Positions 28,501 to 43,500 are shown, counted from the first letter of the stretch. The stretch is DNA of 64,000 nt from Siphonodentalium dalli (GCA_032622095.1 CP136063.1:185481956-185545955); one strand, 5' to 3'. Notes: generated by a model from the sequence alone, not told the origin. Made by a program: numbers and translations.

Positions 28501-31500
28501 AATGCATTGGCACAGGGCCATTCTGTTGGGTAAAGGGTTAAAGCATTCCAATGTTTTAAAAGATCAGGTGAAGCATATGATTGCCAGACGCTCTCACATA
28601 TCGAAAAAGTTGGATCATATTTATTCATGTTCGAAAACATTTGGCGACGGAGTCAATCAGGTGATTGGTAGCTATTGGCTATCCATTTCGTGGAGCAAAT
28701 CATTATTCACAAATATGTTATGTGTCTGTAAGACATCTATACATACCTCAATGAATTTCTGTTTCTCACACATAAGAGCATCTACCAAACATTTATTATG
28801 ATATTCATCAAAGAGACTCTCAACATGGAAGATGTATCTCTGAAATTTGGAAGCAAAGAAAGTGAAATGTGCATTATACACAGAAATATTTTATATACTA
28901 GTGATGTGATTCCCATGTTGAAACTCTTGTCAAATTTTGCTACCAAATCTACATATTGTTTGAGATTTTGGAAACCGAAATATCATTTCAGTAGGCATAT
29001 ATGAATCTAGTGTGGAGGAGTTTTGTGTAATACTCACTTAAACTAGAGGTCACCCGAAGATCCATATGAAGTTTGTGACGAATGGATGAGGGATGTGGCT
29101 TGTAGGGTGTGCCAAAGAAAATTGTTGATGAACGCATTCATGCTCAGATGGATGACCGAAGCCAACTGATGACAATAGCTCAACCTATATGACAATATGC
29201 GAACCACATAGAATGACCCTGTCATTTTTCCAATGATCAGTCAGATACCCATAAGCAAAAATACTCAAAAGTTAACAACTCGAAAGCACAAATTGTCCAT
29301 TGTGGATCCATAGACCGAATTGTGAGCATACAGGCAGGTAATGATAATCTGTGGCACGAATCATCCAAAGAATCTTGGCACTAAACGTTGAGACCTCAGC
29401 AGTATAACACTGCAACAAACAATGTGGTAAATGCATGAAGTGATTGTGGACATGTTTTAACCCTTTACCCAACAAACCGACCAAAACCGGCCAAATAAAG
29501 CTTCAACAGCCTAAAATATCTTCGGTCTGTCTCAATAGAACCATACAAATATGGATATCATTGGAACCGGCTCCTTGACCACATTGTGATAGTTACAGTT
29601 ATGCCCTGTGCCAATGCATTCTCTTATATATAAGAGAATGCATTGGCCTAAAAAAAATCTTTTTTTAACACTTTTTACCATTTTTTCTTACATTCTTTAA
29701 CAATTTTATAATTTTTAATGTGTTAAGCCAATGCATTCTCTTATATATGCGAGGCGACCTATGGTCGACTCGCATATATAAGAGAATGCATTGGCACAGG
29801 GCCCTTCTGTTGGGTAAAGGGTTAATGTACATAGTCCAAATTGGCTCATACTTAACTGGTTCGCTGCTAAATATCCTACATACAAATAATGAAATGCGTA
29901 TATTTATTTCAGTAAACAGAAATTCATTGAAATTTATGCTTGGAGTATGTAATTTACTATGTTTGCACTCTTTTTCTCGAACTTGAGCCCCACACATATA
30001 TGCATTTGGGATAAGGTTATGGTTATGAGTCTGGTTGTCTGATTAGGTTATGGTTAGGAGGCTGGTTGTCTGATTGGGGTATGGTTATGAGCCTGGATAT
30101 CTCATTAGATTATGAGCCTGGTTGTCCGATTGCATTATGTTATGAGCCTGGGTGTCTTATTGGGTTATGGTTAGAAGACTGGTTGTCAGATTAGGTTATG
30201 GTTATGAGCCTGGCTGTCACATTAGGATATGGTTATGAGTCTGGTTATCTGATTAGATTATGAATAGGAGCCTGGATGTCTTATTGGGTTATGGTTATAA
30301 GACTGGATGTCGGATTACGTTATAAAGGTCATGAGCCTGGCTGTCGGATTAGGTTATGGATATCAGTCTGGTTGTCGGACGCCATTGTGCAAAACAATTT
30401 ATCATTTTCCTCTAACTTTTCACAATAAAACTACTCTTTCTGACAATTTTATCGGTCGGTATCCAATCAAACTTCACAAGGTCACAATTTAAATATATAT
30501 GTAACAATATTTCAAAAATATTACCTGACAAATATGATTTAAATGATTAAACTAAACAAACAATACAGTGACGCCACCAAAGCCCAGATCTGGGCTTCCA
30601 GCACTCTTACATAGGGTCCAAATATGAGCTTCCAGCACTGGACCAGTTAAACCAGCTAGTTATATATGTAGAGTGAGATGCTGGTTTACATCCGAGCCCC
30701 GTCCTATCCAAGTCTTATAACAGGCTTTACACCCAGTGGTGGGATTTGTTGTCTATTTTAATCTATATTACCCTACAAATCAATACTAAGTGCTATATAT
30801 TGGAAAGAGTGATATCTTATGATCATAATGATGTATTATAATCTAACTATTCTGTTAAATTATGCACAGAATATGAATTAGAAGCAATCACATTTGTTTA
30901 CATTTGGAGAAGTGTATATTCCGATGTGTAATCGGCAACATTTGGCTTCTATGCCGACAACTGAGTACACCCATAAACAATCAAGTACACCCATACACAA
31001 CATATTTGATACCACATGTGTTTATGTTTATGTATACCATACGATTATTGCGAAGAAATAAGCCAAGTTCAATTTGTAAGGTCAATTGTGTTCATACTTA
31101 TTTTTAATTAAGTAAACATTGTGATCAAATGTATTTCCACATTGAATTACTGCTTTCAATTGGCAACTGTTGTGGAGTGCAGAACAAATATCACGTTTTC
31201 TACAGAATAAACCAGTTTATTGTCAAAATTTTTATATTTGATTTCATTTGTTGGTGGCTTTAGGTAAGCGAGTCATCTGGGCATAAGCCTGTTATAAAAC
31301 TTGGATAAGACGGGGCTCGGATGTAAATAAGCATCTCGCTCTACAGATATAACCAGCTGGTTTACTTACGAGCAAACTGCAGTTTTACTGCAGTTATATT
31401 CCAACACACTTACCTCTGTGAGAGTTATCTTGAATATCGCAGAACTAATACTCCAGGAGGCATGTAGAAACAAGCCACATAGGTATGTCTGCCAGAACAA

Positions 31501-34500
31501 AGGAATATCCAGGAGTCCCCATATAGTGTTTAATGGTTGACGACAACTACAACAAAATTTGTTCACAAATATAAAGAAATAATTAATTGAGGAAACCTGT
31601 TTATAATGAGGGTCAGAACCTACATTCAAACTTGACCAGTATTTTGTGATTGTAAACCTGCAAACCAAATTTCATTCCAATCAGTCCATATTAACTAAAT
31701 TTATCATCCAAAAATTAAATTTGACCCCTAGTTCATAAATGAAAGTGTCAATGACATTGTAGTTCAACATGGAGAGGAAATAATTTTGAAAATGTTATGC
31801 ATTGAAGTTAATGGGAGCTTGGATTAAGAATACAGTGAAACCTGCTTTGAGCAACCACTGCCCTGGGCGACCAATTTTGCAACCAAATTCCCTTTGTAAG
31901 AACCACTTTTACCATATAAACTACCTGTCATGAGTGACCAACTGTTGGTTATCGCAGCAAAAACATCAATTGTTACTTGTTATGAACTACCAATTCCATG
32001 AAAAAATACAAACGTAAAGTAAAACTTTAAATGCACACAAACTACAGGTACAGTAATGCCCTAAATAAACGACTCCTTAACCACAGCAGAATTATGGGTA
32101 ACTTTTCAGGATTTAGTTGGAAAGTGAGAGCTTTCGATGAATGGCAACAAGCCATATTTCCAACTAAATCCCGAAAAGTTTCCCATAATTCTGCTGTGGT
32201 TAAGGAGTCGATTATTTAGGGCATTACTGTACTTATTTTATTACTATTTATTTTTTATGTTACATAAAATGTGCTTTGTTCAATGCTCAGATACTTTTTT
32301 ATGATTTATGATTTATGATTTTATCTCTAATGTTTCTTCCTTCTGTCAGCTGTTCTATCGTATTATTTTATTTAACATGCATTTACCTGTAAAAAACAAA
32401 GGATTTAGCCATCCAAAACCAAAATAGCTGCCAGTTACCATGTTTTGATTGAAAATCGTTAATTCGATAGCCCTGGTCATAATGCTAACTCGAAGATCTG
32501 TATGAAGTTTGCGATCAAACAGATGGAAAATGTTAGTTATAGGGTGTGCCGAAGATGTGATTTCCGGTCGTCCATATTAATGATTTAACTAATGATTATG
32601 TGTCATTATACTCTACAAAATACTCATTGAAGAGTAGTTATACCTTAAAAAGTTGAGATAATAAGTTCAACAAACGACAGTAATGCCCTAAGTAATCGAC
32701 TCCTTAAACACAGCAGAATTATGGGTAACTTTTCAGGATTTAGTCGGAAATATGGCTTGTTGCCATTCATCGGAAAGCTCTCCCCAAGAGCTTTCCGATG
32801 AATGGCAACAAGCCATATTTCCGACTAAATCCTGAAAAGTTACCCATAATTCTGCTGTGTTTAAGGAGTCGATTACTTAGGGCATTACTGTACCATAGGT
32901 CGTTTGTTGAACTTACTGGTACTATGAACATTCCCCACCAAAGAATAGGAATTCTTCTGCATTTTCTATTGTCAGTCGTCGGCCCATATTTCCTGAAAAT
33001 CTATCCACATGAATACTAGACCACTCCAATGTATACTTTTATAACTGAGTGGTAATGATAAAACAAATCTTTTTAAAACCAATAGCAGCTTACTTTAGTT
33101 CTAATTGAACACTTTGTGGTGAAGATTTCAATTAATTTTAAAACGCTTTTAATATCTTTATCAGGACTGCTAACATATTTTCATTTACTTATAAATTCTT
33201 GGACTTTATATCTATTTAAAATTTAAGGACTATGGAATCTCAAATTTCAAACATTTCTAAAAAAATATATATATAAATAATGAACAACTTTTAGCTGTAT
33301 CCATGTGTGCCTACCTGTTAAACAAGCAGATAAAACATCCCAATTTAAGACTTTGAAATTTCATGTTCTCTCAGATTCAATGTAAATATGTGTCACAAAT
33401 TGGCCCAATAAAACATCTCATGGATATCTTACAACCAGACCAGATGGCAGGCAGATCACAACACAGGGATTATCTTGATTAGATTAGTCTGTCTGACACA
33501 GGCAACTGACCACACCTCTGATTGGATTAGGTGACTAGGAAAGTATGCATGTCCACTAGAAGTGATCTCTTTACAACAATATGATTCACACTTGTGACAG
33601 GGACCAGCCGAGAGGGCGACGTGGGCGAAGAAGTCGCCCTATCGCCGTCCACTTCGCCTTATTTTTGCAGTCGGGCGAAGTTTAAGTCGCCCTCCAATTT
33701 TGCGATTTTTTTTTTTTTTTTTTCAATTTTTCAATTTTGAGAAGTCGCCTAACAAAAATGGCTAAGTTACTAGCAAACACTGTCTGCAGTAGTATCTCAG
33801 TGGTGTCCGTTTGAAGTACCAACACCTCTAACATCAATCACAACGCACAACTCACATATGATCATTGGCACGCGGCGTATATCCTTTGTGTACCATGAGA
33901 CAGGCCTGGGTGTTTTTACTGTTTATCGAAACAACGTCGTCGGCGATCTCAATAAGTGTATACAGTCGGCATTTTGAACTTTCAAGTTGAGAGTCTCCCT
34001 GGCTTCATTTATAGTGAAGATATCTCACTGACATCTGGTGTTCACACATTTTATTGTTTCCGCAACCATGCAGGTATAAGCAAGAAGGTATATAAGAGCA
34101 AGACATGTATTGTAAAACAAAACACTACAATGTCTCTTGTGTCGTGGTTAAGTGGTAAAGTCAGTAAAAAACGTAAATCTCCCGAGGATGACGATTTTCA
34201 TCCCGTGGAAAACTCTCATAAAAAGTTTTAAAAATCCTTGAATCAAAATTCGTTTGACTGGTATGTTAAAGACGAAAGTGGTAAATGGCATTGCTCCGTT
34301 TGCCGTTCTGCGAAACACGACAACGCCTATGCCAATGGGCGTGACAATCCGGCGAAAACAACAAATCACCGACGACATGCAACGTGTAAGTATTAAAAAT
34401 ATCCAAAACTCCATCCATCAAGTTCTTATCTTTTATCTTTTATATGCCTTATAGTTATGATTCATTTCCCTATTCGCTGATGAATATTTTTCAACACTCA

Positions 34501-37500
34501 TTCAATTATATGAAACACGTGGCTTCAATTTAAACACCCATTTTGAGCCCCAGTCATTCTTTATTAATACGTCGATAATACGTATTTTCTACTTTCTAAT
34601 GTTCATCAACATTATAGCACGTGGTTTTAAACACGCATCGATTATATGAAACACGTGGCTTCAATTTAAACACCCATTTTGAGCCCCAGTCATTACGTCG
34701 ATAAAACGTATTTTTCTACAATCTGTTTATCAACAATATAGCACGTGGTTTTAAAACACCCACGATGAGCCCCACGCATTCTTTATCACAGTGTCGTGAC
34801 GACATGAAAACAAACGAGCATATTTCCCCCCGTTGGAACCTCCTAATCTCTTGCCACAATGTCTCATTGTCTGTATCTGCTTTGTGCACTTGCTTTGTTA
34901 TTTTAGCGGATTAATGACGGTGAATTCTTTTGATAACTTTATGACTTCAGACAATAAATTGCCCTAATTAAACCACACCTTGCAATGAAAATTACAACTC
35001 ACACCTCTCACAATGTGTCAATTCATCACTCCATCTATGGAGTTTGGTTAAAGAAATTTTAAAACAAATTCTTTGTGAAGCATATTAAAATTTCAAACGG
35101 GATTACTAACAGAGCGCAGTAAAAGTGTTCATGATTTCGTTTCGTTTCGGTTTGATAAATATTGTTGGCATTTTTAAAAACCCGAAAAATATGAAATAAA
35201 ATCCTGTCATTCTCCGGAATTTCTCCCACAATTACGATATAAAATGCTGCTATCCTCTCACAATTATGTTTGGGTATTATTAATAGTTATTAGGGTCATG
35301 AAGCGAACATAATGACTCCATATTTCAACCATTGTTTCATAAGTTTAATTGACATATTTCATCTCTCCTATTTTCGTTCTATAGCGACTCCTGTCGTAGT
35401 AATGATCAATTTAAATTTTGTAGACTCACTTCGCCCTATAGAACGGCCACTTCGCCTTATTTTTATAGTAGGGCGAAGTCATTTCGCCCTGAAAATCGGG
35501 TCTAGGCTGGTCCCTGACTTGTGACCATGGCCCTCTGACTGGGCTGACTCTTTTCAATCACTGTTGACACAATTGCAAATCGAGATTCCATATTCCTTAA
35601 GAGTAGGTAAGTTCCTAAATAAATATCTCTGAATCAAGGTATACGATTGTAATAGCCAGAAAACTATATACACCCTGGTGCCATCTTTAGGAATAAAAAC
35701 TAACATACCTTGTATCTAATCCAAGATGATATGCAATCCAGTCCCTTGGTATATGTCCTAAAGAAATAAAAAGATCAGTTGTAAAAGAATAATATTTTTT
35801 TTACCAATGAAAGTGTCAATGACACTGTAGCTCAACTTGGAAAGGGAATAATTTAATGTATTACAGTCAATGGAGCGATTAGGAATGTGGAAAGTTGAAT
35901 GTCTAATACTAGTTTATAGACATGAAGAGAAAAGTAAAATCCAAGATGGCTGCTGGCGGCCATATTTTCCGCCGAATGACCCCAAAATGAGTCGTTCCCA
36001 TCTACATGTCATCGTTAACATCCATGACAAATTTTATGACGATCAGACTAAAGGTACGCCCTGTAGCCCATGCTAAAGAATTTAGTCATACAAAGAGTAA
36101 AATCCAAGATGGCTGCTGGCGGCCATGTTTTTTAGCCGAATGACCCAAAAAATGACTCGTTCCCATCTACATGTCATTATTAACATTCATGACAAATTTT
36201 ATGATGATCAGACTAAAGGTAAGACATGTAGCCCATGCTAAAGAATTTAGTCATACAAAGAGTAAAATCCAAGATGGCTGCTGGCGACCATGTTTTTTGG
36301 CCAAATGACCCCAAAATTAGTCGTTCCCATCTACATGTCAATATTAACATCCATGACAAATTTCATGATGATCAGACGAACAGTACGATCTGTGGCCCAT
36401 GCTAATGGATTAAATTTTGAAATCCAAGATGGCTGCTGGTGGCCATGTTTTTTGTCCGAATGACCCCAAAATGACTCATTCCCATTTACATTCCAATTTC
36501 AACAGCCATGCCATGACTAATTTTATGATAATCAGACTAAAGGTACGACCTGTAGCCCGTGCTAAAGGATTTAGTGATACAAAGAGTAAAATCCAAGATG
36601 GCTGCTGGCGGCCATGTTTTTTGGCCAAATGACCCCAAAATGACTCGTTCCCATCTACATGTCATTATTAACATTCATGACAAATTTTATGATGATCAGA
36701 CTAAAGATACGACCTGTAGCCAGTGCTAAAGGATTTAGTCATACAAAGAGTAAAATCCAAGATGGCTGCTGGCGGCCATGTTTTTTGGCCGAATGACCCC
36801 AAAATTACTCGTTCCCATCTACATGTCAATATTAACATCCATGACAAATTTCATGATGATCAGACGAACAGTACGACCTGTGGCCTGTGCTAATGGATTA
36901 AATTTTGAAATCCAAGATGGCCGCTGGCGGCCATGTATTTTGTCCGAATGACCCCAAAATGACTCGTTCCCATCTACATGTCATTGTTAACATCCATGAC
37001 TAATTTTATGATGATCAGACCAAAGGTACGACCTGTAGCCCGTGTCAAAGGATTTAGTCATGCAAAGAGTAAAATCTAAGATGGCCTCGGCGGCCATGTT
37101 TTTTGGCCGAATGACCCCAAAATTACTCGTTCCCATCTACATGTCAATATTAACATCCTTGAAAAATTTCATGACAATAAGACGAACAGTACGGCCTGTA
37201 GCCCGTGCTAATGGATTGAATTTTGAAATCAAAAGATGGCCGATGGCGGCCATGTTTTTTTTCCGAATGACCCCAAAATGACTCGTTCCCATCTACATGT
37301 CAATGTCAACATCCATGACAAATTTCATAATAATCGGACCAAAGGTACGAACTGTAGCCCGTGCTAAAGGAAATTGTTGACGAATCACACACGCATACAC
37401 GCACACACACACAGACGACGGATACCAAGCCATGGCAATAGCTCAAACTTTACAAAGTAAAGTTGAGCTAAAAATATGTATCTCCTAACTGATGGTTATA

Positions 37501-40500
37501 TACTTATAGCTTGCAAGATCCTAGAATAATCTTTTAAAAATTGGTATGAAATACCTATAGTACACGCATGGTCAAACCCGACAGGTTCAACTTCCGACTA
37601 ACCATGTGACAGTTCTTTTGCCGTAAGTCTGTGGTCTTTTTAATTTTCACCTTCTGTATTCAATGCGTTTGACCGAGTGTGCAGGGTGGGGATGTTGATT
37701 CCAACTGGGAGGGCCCTATGAGTTCAGTGTCAAAGATGCTTGTTAGGAGATAAATATTTTGGGTAAAAAAATATTATATCTCCGACAAAGATATCTTGGA
37801 CACTGAATGAACAAATGGTTATTAGATTATTTCTTGGTAGACATGTGTAAAGATAGACCCTTGTGTCCTATACGCAAAAACTCAGATAACTCCAAAAGCA
37901 ACTGTCCTCTTACAATAAGCAATCTTGTCAAATGTAGCCCTCCAACCCTTTCATGATTGGAGCTTCCTGAAATTTTGGGAAAACCCTGTGCCAATGCATT
38001 CTCTTATATATGCGAGTCTCGCATATATAAGAGAATACATTGGCCTAACAATATTTACCTTGACCTTGTAAGCCAGTGCATTCTCTTATATATGTGAAGT
38101 TCCCTATGGGAGACTCCACATATAAGAGAATGCATTGGCACAAGATCTTTAATGCTGCCCCAGCGCAGCTCCCGTCATGGCAGGGTTAATTAGCAGATCT
38201 TGACTAGGCTAAAATAGAGGGCTAAAATTAAGTAAGACCACAAAACATGGCAAGTCTGATTTGAGCGAATCAGAAGCTAGAAAGCCAATAGTTGCATGTT
38301 CTACACAAATAACTTCAGTAATACAAGTAACTTGATCCATTATCATGGCAGAATTTGGTTGGGTCTGGCTTAAAATTGCAGATTATCAAGATAATCCTTG
38401 CTATCTCAGTATTCCTTGGCATTCAACAATGAATTTTTGGTATCTGCAGACTTCCACAATACAACACTAAGACAATGTTTGCAGCAATTTGTATAAATTT
38501 TACTCAAAATATTGGCAGGTTCTGAAATTTATGTTGCCTTGGAATATGCCTTGGCTCAGCCGATAATAGTTAACAGCGCTACAAATTGTGTAATTAGTCA
38601 AGGATAATTGCTGTAGTGTATGCCATAGGAGATCAAAATGACTACAGTCATATGGAACCATAGTGGAAAAATATGAATTTAGAGCTCTGTCTGATATGTA
38701 CATGTATCCATTACTCACCAAAAATTAAATAAAGTAAGTAGAAATATTTTATTTTCCTGAACACTGTCATCGCGGAGTTCAGAATTATCCCAGGAGCACG
38801 ATTCTTCAGCTGGAAAACTTTCCCTTGCTGAAATTTAACAAAATGTTAACAAGGAGATGCAATCTGTGGAAATACAGTGATGCCCTGTGGTTAAGGAGTC
38901 GATTACTTAGGGCATTGCTGTACAAGTAGTAAATTTTGATCAAATTATTCAGGACTCCCAACACTTTCTATATTGTGTCTGACACTCACAGTCACCAATA
39001 CTTAAAATAAAATTTATGAAATTCTGAGTCAAGGCTTGTTGCGATCATGAATTAAAAAATCAATCGGTTCTCATTTCTAGTCAAATCATGATCAATCTTT
39101 AACATTCTAGTCTAGCCCTGAAACTTCCTTGTGATTTTTCAAATTGTCGATTTGAGATTTGCAGGGATTTAGATCGTACCCACAAGGTCATGACCCCATG
39201 TGTGGGCAACCCAAAAAAACTGTGATTTCTAAGTAAAAAAAAAGGTGACAACTCCAACAAAATTCATAAGACTAGAACCATATTCAAACTTGACATGACT
39301 GATGTGACAGATATTCCTCATATCAAATTTTCTTTGAATCAGTTGACATTAAGTGGAGTTATCATCCAGACATCATGAAAAATGGCAATTTCTAAGTCGA
39401 AAAAGGACCATATAAAGTCTCATAAAAATAATGTGATGTTTATTACTCATACCAAGTTTTTTTCTGAAAGGATAATACTAACCGAGTTATTATACGGACA
39501 ACATGAAAATCGCAAATTCTAAGTCAAATAAGAGCAAAAAACATAATTTGGCCCGGAACCATAATTTGACTTCAACAATGTGATTGTTATTCCTCATACC
39601 AAGTCTCATTTTGATTGGATACTTTGAACTGGACTGACGGGTGCATCATGCCCGGGCAGATGTGGCTGATTCCAATTGTCCTCTGAAAATTTCAGGGGAA
39701 AATAAAATGTTACTGTTATCTATCTATATGCAGAGGTTATAATGTCACTTGTAATTTAAAAAATATTTTTCAGATTTTATCAGGAAAGCAAGTCTGCAAA
39801 TAGTGTGTCATTTGCAGAATGAGGTCCCCAGATGATGAATTTAGTGACACTATCTCGCATGGTGGGCTACCATCACCAAATTAACCCTCTGGAACCTCAT
39901 TCTGCTGAGCCCTCAACTGATCTAGGATCAGATTGAAGTTACCCAATTGAAGTTGGTGATGTTCACCCATTAGTCACCTTGATTATGCATTTTATCTTCT
40001 GCAAATGAAGAGATATAGAAGGGAAAAAGTAACTAAAAACAATGTTAATTTGCGAATATAGATTCTTCCCAGAAGATGAGGCCTAAGCAGAATGAGGTCC
40101 CCAGAGGGTTAATTTGGAAATGCTAGCCCGCTGTGCATGATAGCATCACTAAATTCACCCTCTGGGAACCTCATTCTGCAAATGATAGACATACAATTTC
40201 CAGGCAACTTCCGCTTAAAAGTTGTATTAAGTAGATATACCTGAACGGCTTCAAACTGTAAGTAGTGGTCCTGGTTACTGATAAACAACACATGGTAGAC
40301 CAGCCCATAGAACATTCCAGATAACACTAGAAACAGATGATGCTCGTTGATGCATGATATGTCCCTGAAAAAATGGTGAGTGAAAACAAGTGCTTAGATA
40401 GAAATAACAAGGGCAATGCCAAGTGTGGCATACATATGCTACCGTTGTTCAGTTTGGAAAGCAGACAATGCTAAAGGTTTGATTGGATAGAAAACTTTGA

Positions 40501-43500
40501 TATTTCTAAGTCCAAAAAGGTCCGTAATTATAGAAAAATCCATTGTATCCTTTTTGCTTATTTTGACAATAACATTATTTATTTTGACCTTATAAGCCAG
40601 GCATTCTCTTGTATATGTGAGGCTCCCTATGGGTGACTCGCACATATAAGAGAATGCGCTGGCACAGGGTTTTTAATGCTGCACCAGCGTAGCTCCCATC
40701 ATGAAAGGGTTAAACTGTTGGTACTTGAGTAGTCACGCTATATGTGTTGCAATGATGCATTATGATGGAAGATCTTGCTATTTTCTAAGTACAATAAAAG
40801 GTCACCAGACCACATGTCCCCTGAATAAGGTGGCTCAATTTGACCAGCTTTTTGAAAAATTTGATTCTGAGAACAACAATTGAATCAAAGTTTGCCTTCA
40901 ACTGTCTATGTTGTTAACACACCTAGTTTTATTTGACTAGCCACCAGAATAATAGCTAAGTTCTAAGTCTATGAGTTATGAGGTCCCCGCTGTGCAAGAT
41001 AGGGTCACTGAATTCACCATCTGGGGACCTCATTCTGCAAATGACAGACACACTATTTCAATCTTTGGATATGCCGCATGTGCAATTTTTAAATTTATGT
41101 TCAATCTGTCTGTATGAAATAATTGCAGAACTTTTTTTATACAAACTAGGGCCCTGCGAATCGATTCGATGCAATTCAAGAATTTACGTCTGATTTGATT
41201 CGAATCGGATACACTGAATATAATTTTAATGAATCATTTCCATCAGGTGCATTCTCATGGTTTCTGTAGACTACAGAATACTTACAGCACTGCTCTTGTG
41301 CTAAGAAACTTTACGATACCAACAAACGTACCACACACAAATGACACTGTCACAAATGATCTATAAATAAACCACCCAATATCTATACGTAAAGCCATCG
41401 GGACTCCAGGATTTGCATGTTACAAGGAATTACATACAAACTCATTCGTTCCGTATACTGCCATATGCATGTAGGTCAAGGAAGACAGAAGAATTTAAAT
41501 GGCAGTGCACCACATGGAGATTGACGATGTTTGGAGACTATGACAGTCTGGAAGCATATTATATATAGTTACTCCCCATCCACCACTCATCGCATCCATC
41601 AGTATTCCAATGCTTCACATCCATCAGACAAAAATAAGCCGCATGCACGCGCTAGTTTACTGTATTTCTTGTTGCTTCTGATATGCATTACTGTAGATAG
41701 TCTATTGCAGTCAGAAGACACATTAATATGTTAAGGTAATACAAAATCCATTGCGATCACTTATTATATGGTTTTGATTCATTACGTGGCTACCTATTAA
41801 CCCTTTGAGTGCCAGGTCGATTTTTCTATCAACCCATATACCCTGTGCCAATGCATTCTCTTATATATGCGAGTCGACCATAGGTCGCCTCGCATATATA
41901 AGAGAATGCATTGGCCTAACAATTATTAGTTTTTTTTTTTTTACAATTTTTTACAATTTTAATAATTAATTCTTATATTCTTTAACAGACTTATTTTGTA
42001 GGTTTAGGGCCGATGAGATCGCCCCTGGCACTCAAAGGGTTAAAGTATTCCATCTCGTCACTCTTGATACACTCGGAACAATGATTTGATTCGAGATTTG
42101 ATGCGATTTTGAGTCATTTGTCCGAATCAATCTGAAATGAATAACTCAAAATTTTCAGGGCCCTGATACAAATACGTGAGGAATTGAGATCGAACAATCC
42201 ACTTCTCAGTACAAAATAGAAAAATCCTAAAAAAAAACTAAATATCATGATGATATACACCAGCTGAACTAAAAGGCCTACCACTTATTGTTCTGAGAGT
42301 ATGAGAGAACACCAAAGTCATCACGAAGGCATTTAGCAAGACACCAGGTGATCACAGCTCCACCAAATCCATAAGCAAGACCATGTGCCAGAATAGGAAA
42401 CTTCATTAGCATCAACAGGTACTCCATTCGTGTTACTGTGATGTCTGGGATAACTGAAATAATAATTGAAATTATACTGTTATTTGCCTTTTAATACCAA
42501 TAGTCTCAATAGGAACAGTTTTTTTATCTCCCTGCACACCACGAAAGCTGCCAAATTTAACACTCCTCAACATAAACATGGTGTGGAATCACGTGGTTTC
42601 TATTTGATGAGTATCACGCATTCAAAATGGCCGGGGCGATCGAAATTGCGCGAACAGAAATGAGGAAAAAGGTAATAAACTAAGATATGACATATCACAT
42701 ACTAGTATTTTGTCAGGTACGAGCAGATGCTATACTATTTTTCAAAAATGCTGATAACTCATTTGTGTCAAAATTCACATTTGTTTGCTCTAACATTCTG
42801 ACCAAAGTTGTCAGTCGAAGGATGTTCCAAGATGTATGGACTGGTGTATTCCACGCACCTCCGACTATCAACTATCAATAATTTTATAGAAAACCACGGA
42901 GTATTTCAGAGCAAATAAGGTATCAACTTGTTTCAAAAACAAACTAGCATATGCTCGTACCAGCCAAATTGCTATTTTGTGTCAGTTCTTCATATATTAT
43001 ATTATTTGTGCGTTTGCACCAGCCTCGGCCATTTTGTATGCGTGGTACTCACCAACCTCGAAACCACGTGATTCCCCAATGCGATAAAATTCAACTCACG
43101 TTTAATGTTTTGCATTATTCACATCCACTATAATAAATATGAAGCTAAGCATTAATTACCTTGTACCTTGTGCCAGTGCATTCATTTATATATGCAGGAG
43201 CCTCACATATATAAGAGAATGCACTGGCTTACAAAGTCAAGGTAAACATTGTTAGGCCAATGTATTCTCTTATATATGCGAGGCTCCCTATGGGAGACTC
43301 ACATATATAAGAGAATACATTGGCACAGGGTTTTCCCAAAATTTCAGGAAGCTCCAGTCATGAAAGATTTAAAGGCCCACTTAATTTTTGAATCCCCAGA
43401 TCACATTTTGTAAAATATATGCCATATTATAAACCATTTGAAAGAGGAAGCTCCAAAACATTGTATTATCAACTTAATCGGTGTAATAACATGTTATTGT

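Noticed and set aside
28234-29986. Palindrome-spanning frames with repeated peptide LLYMRGDLWSTRIYKRMHW
   Set aside because: The peptide is only the translation of the AATGCAT palindrome and appears wherever the palindrome does, on either strand.
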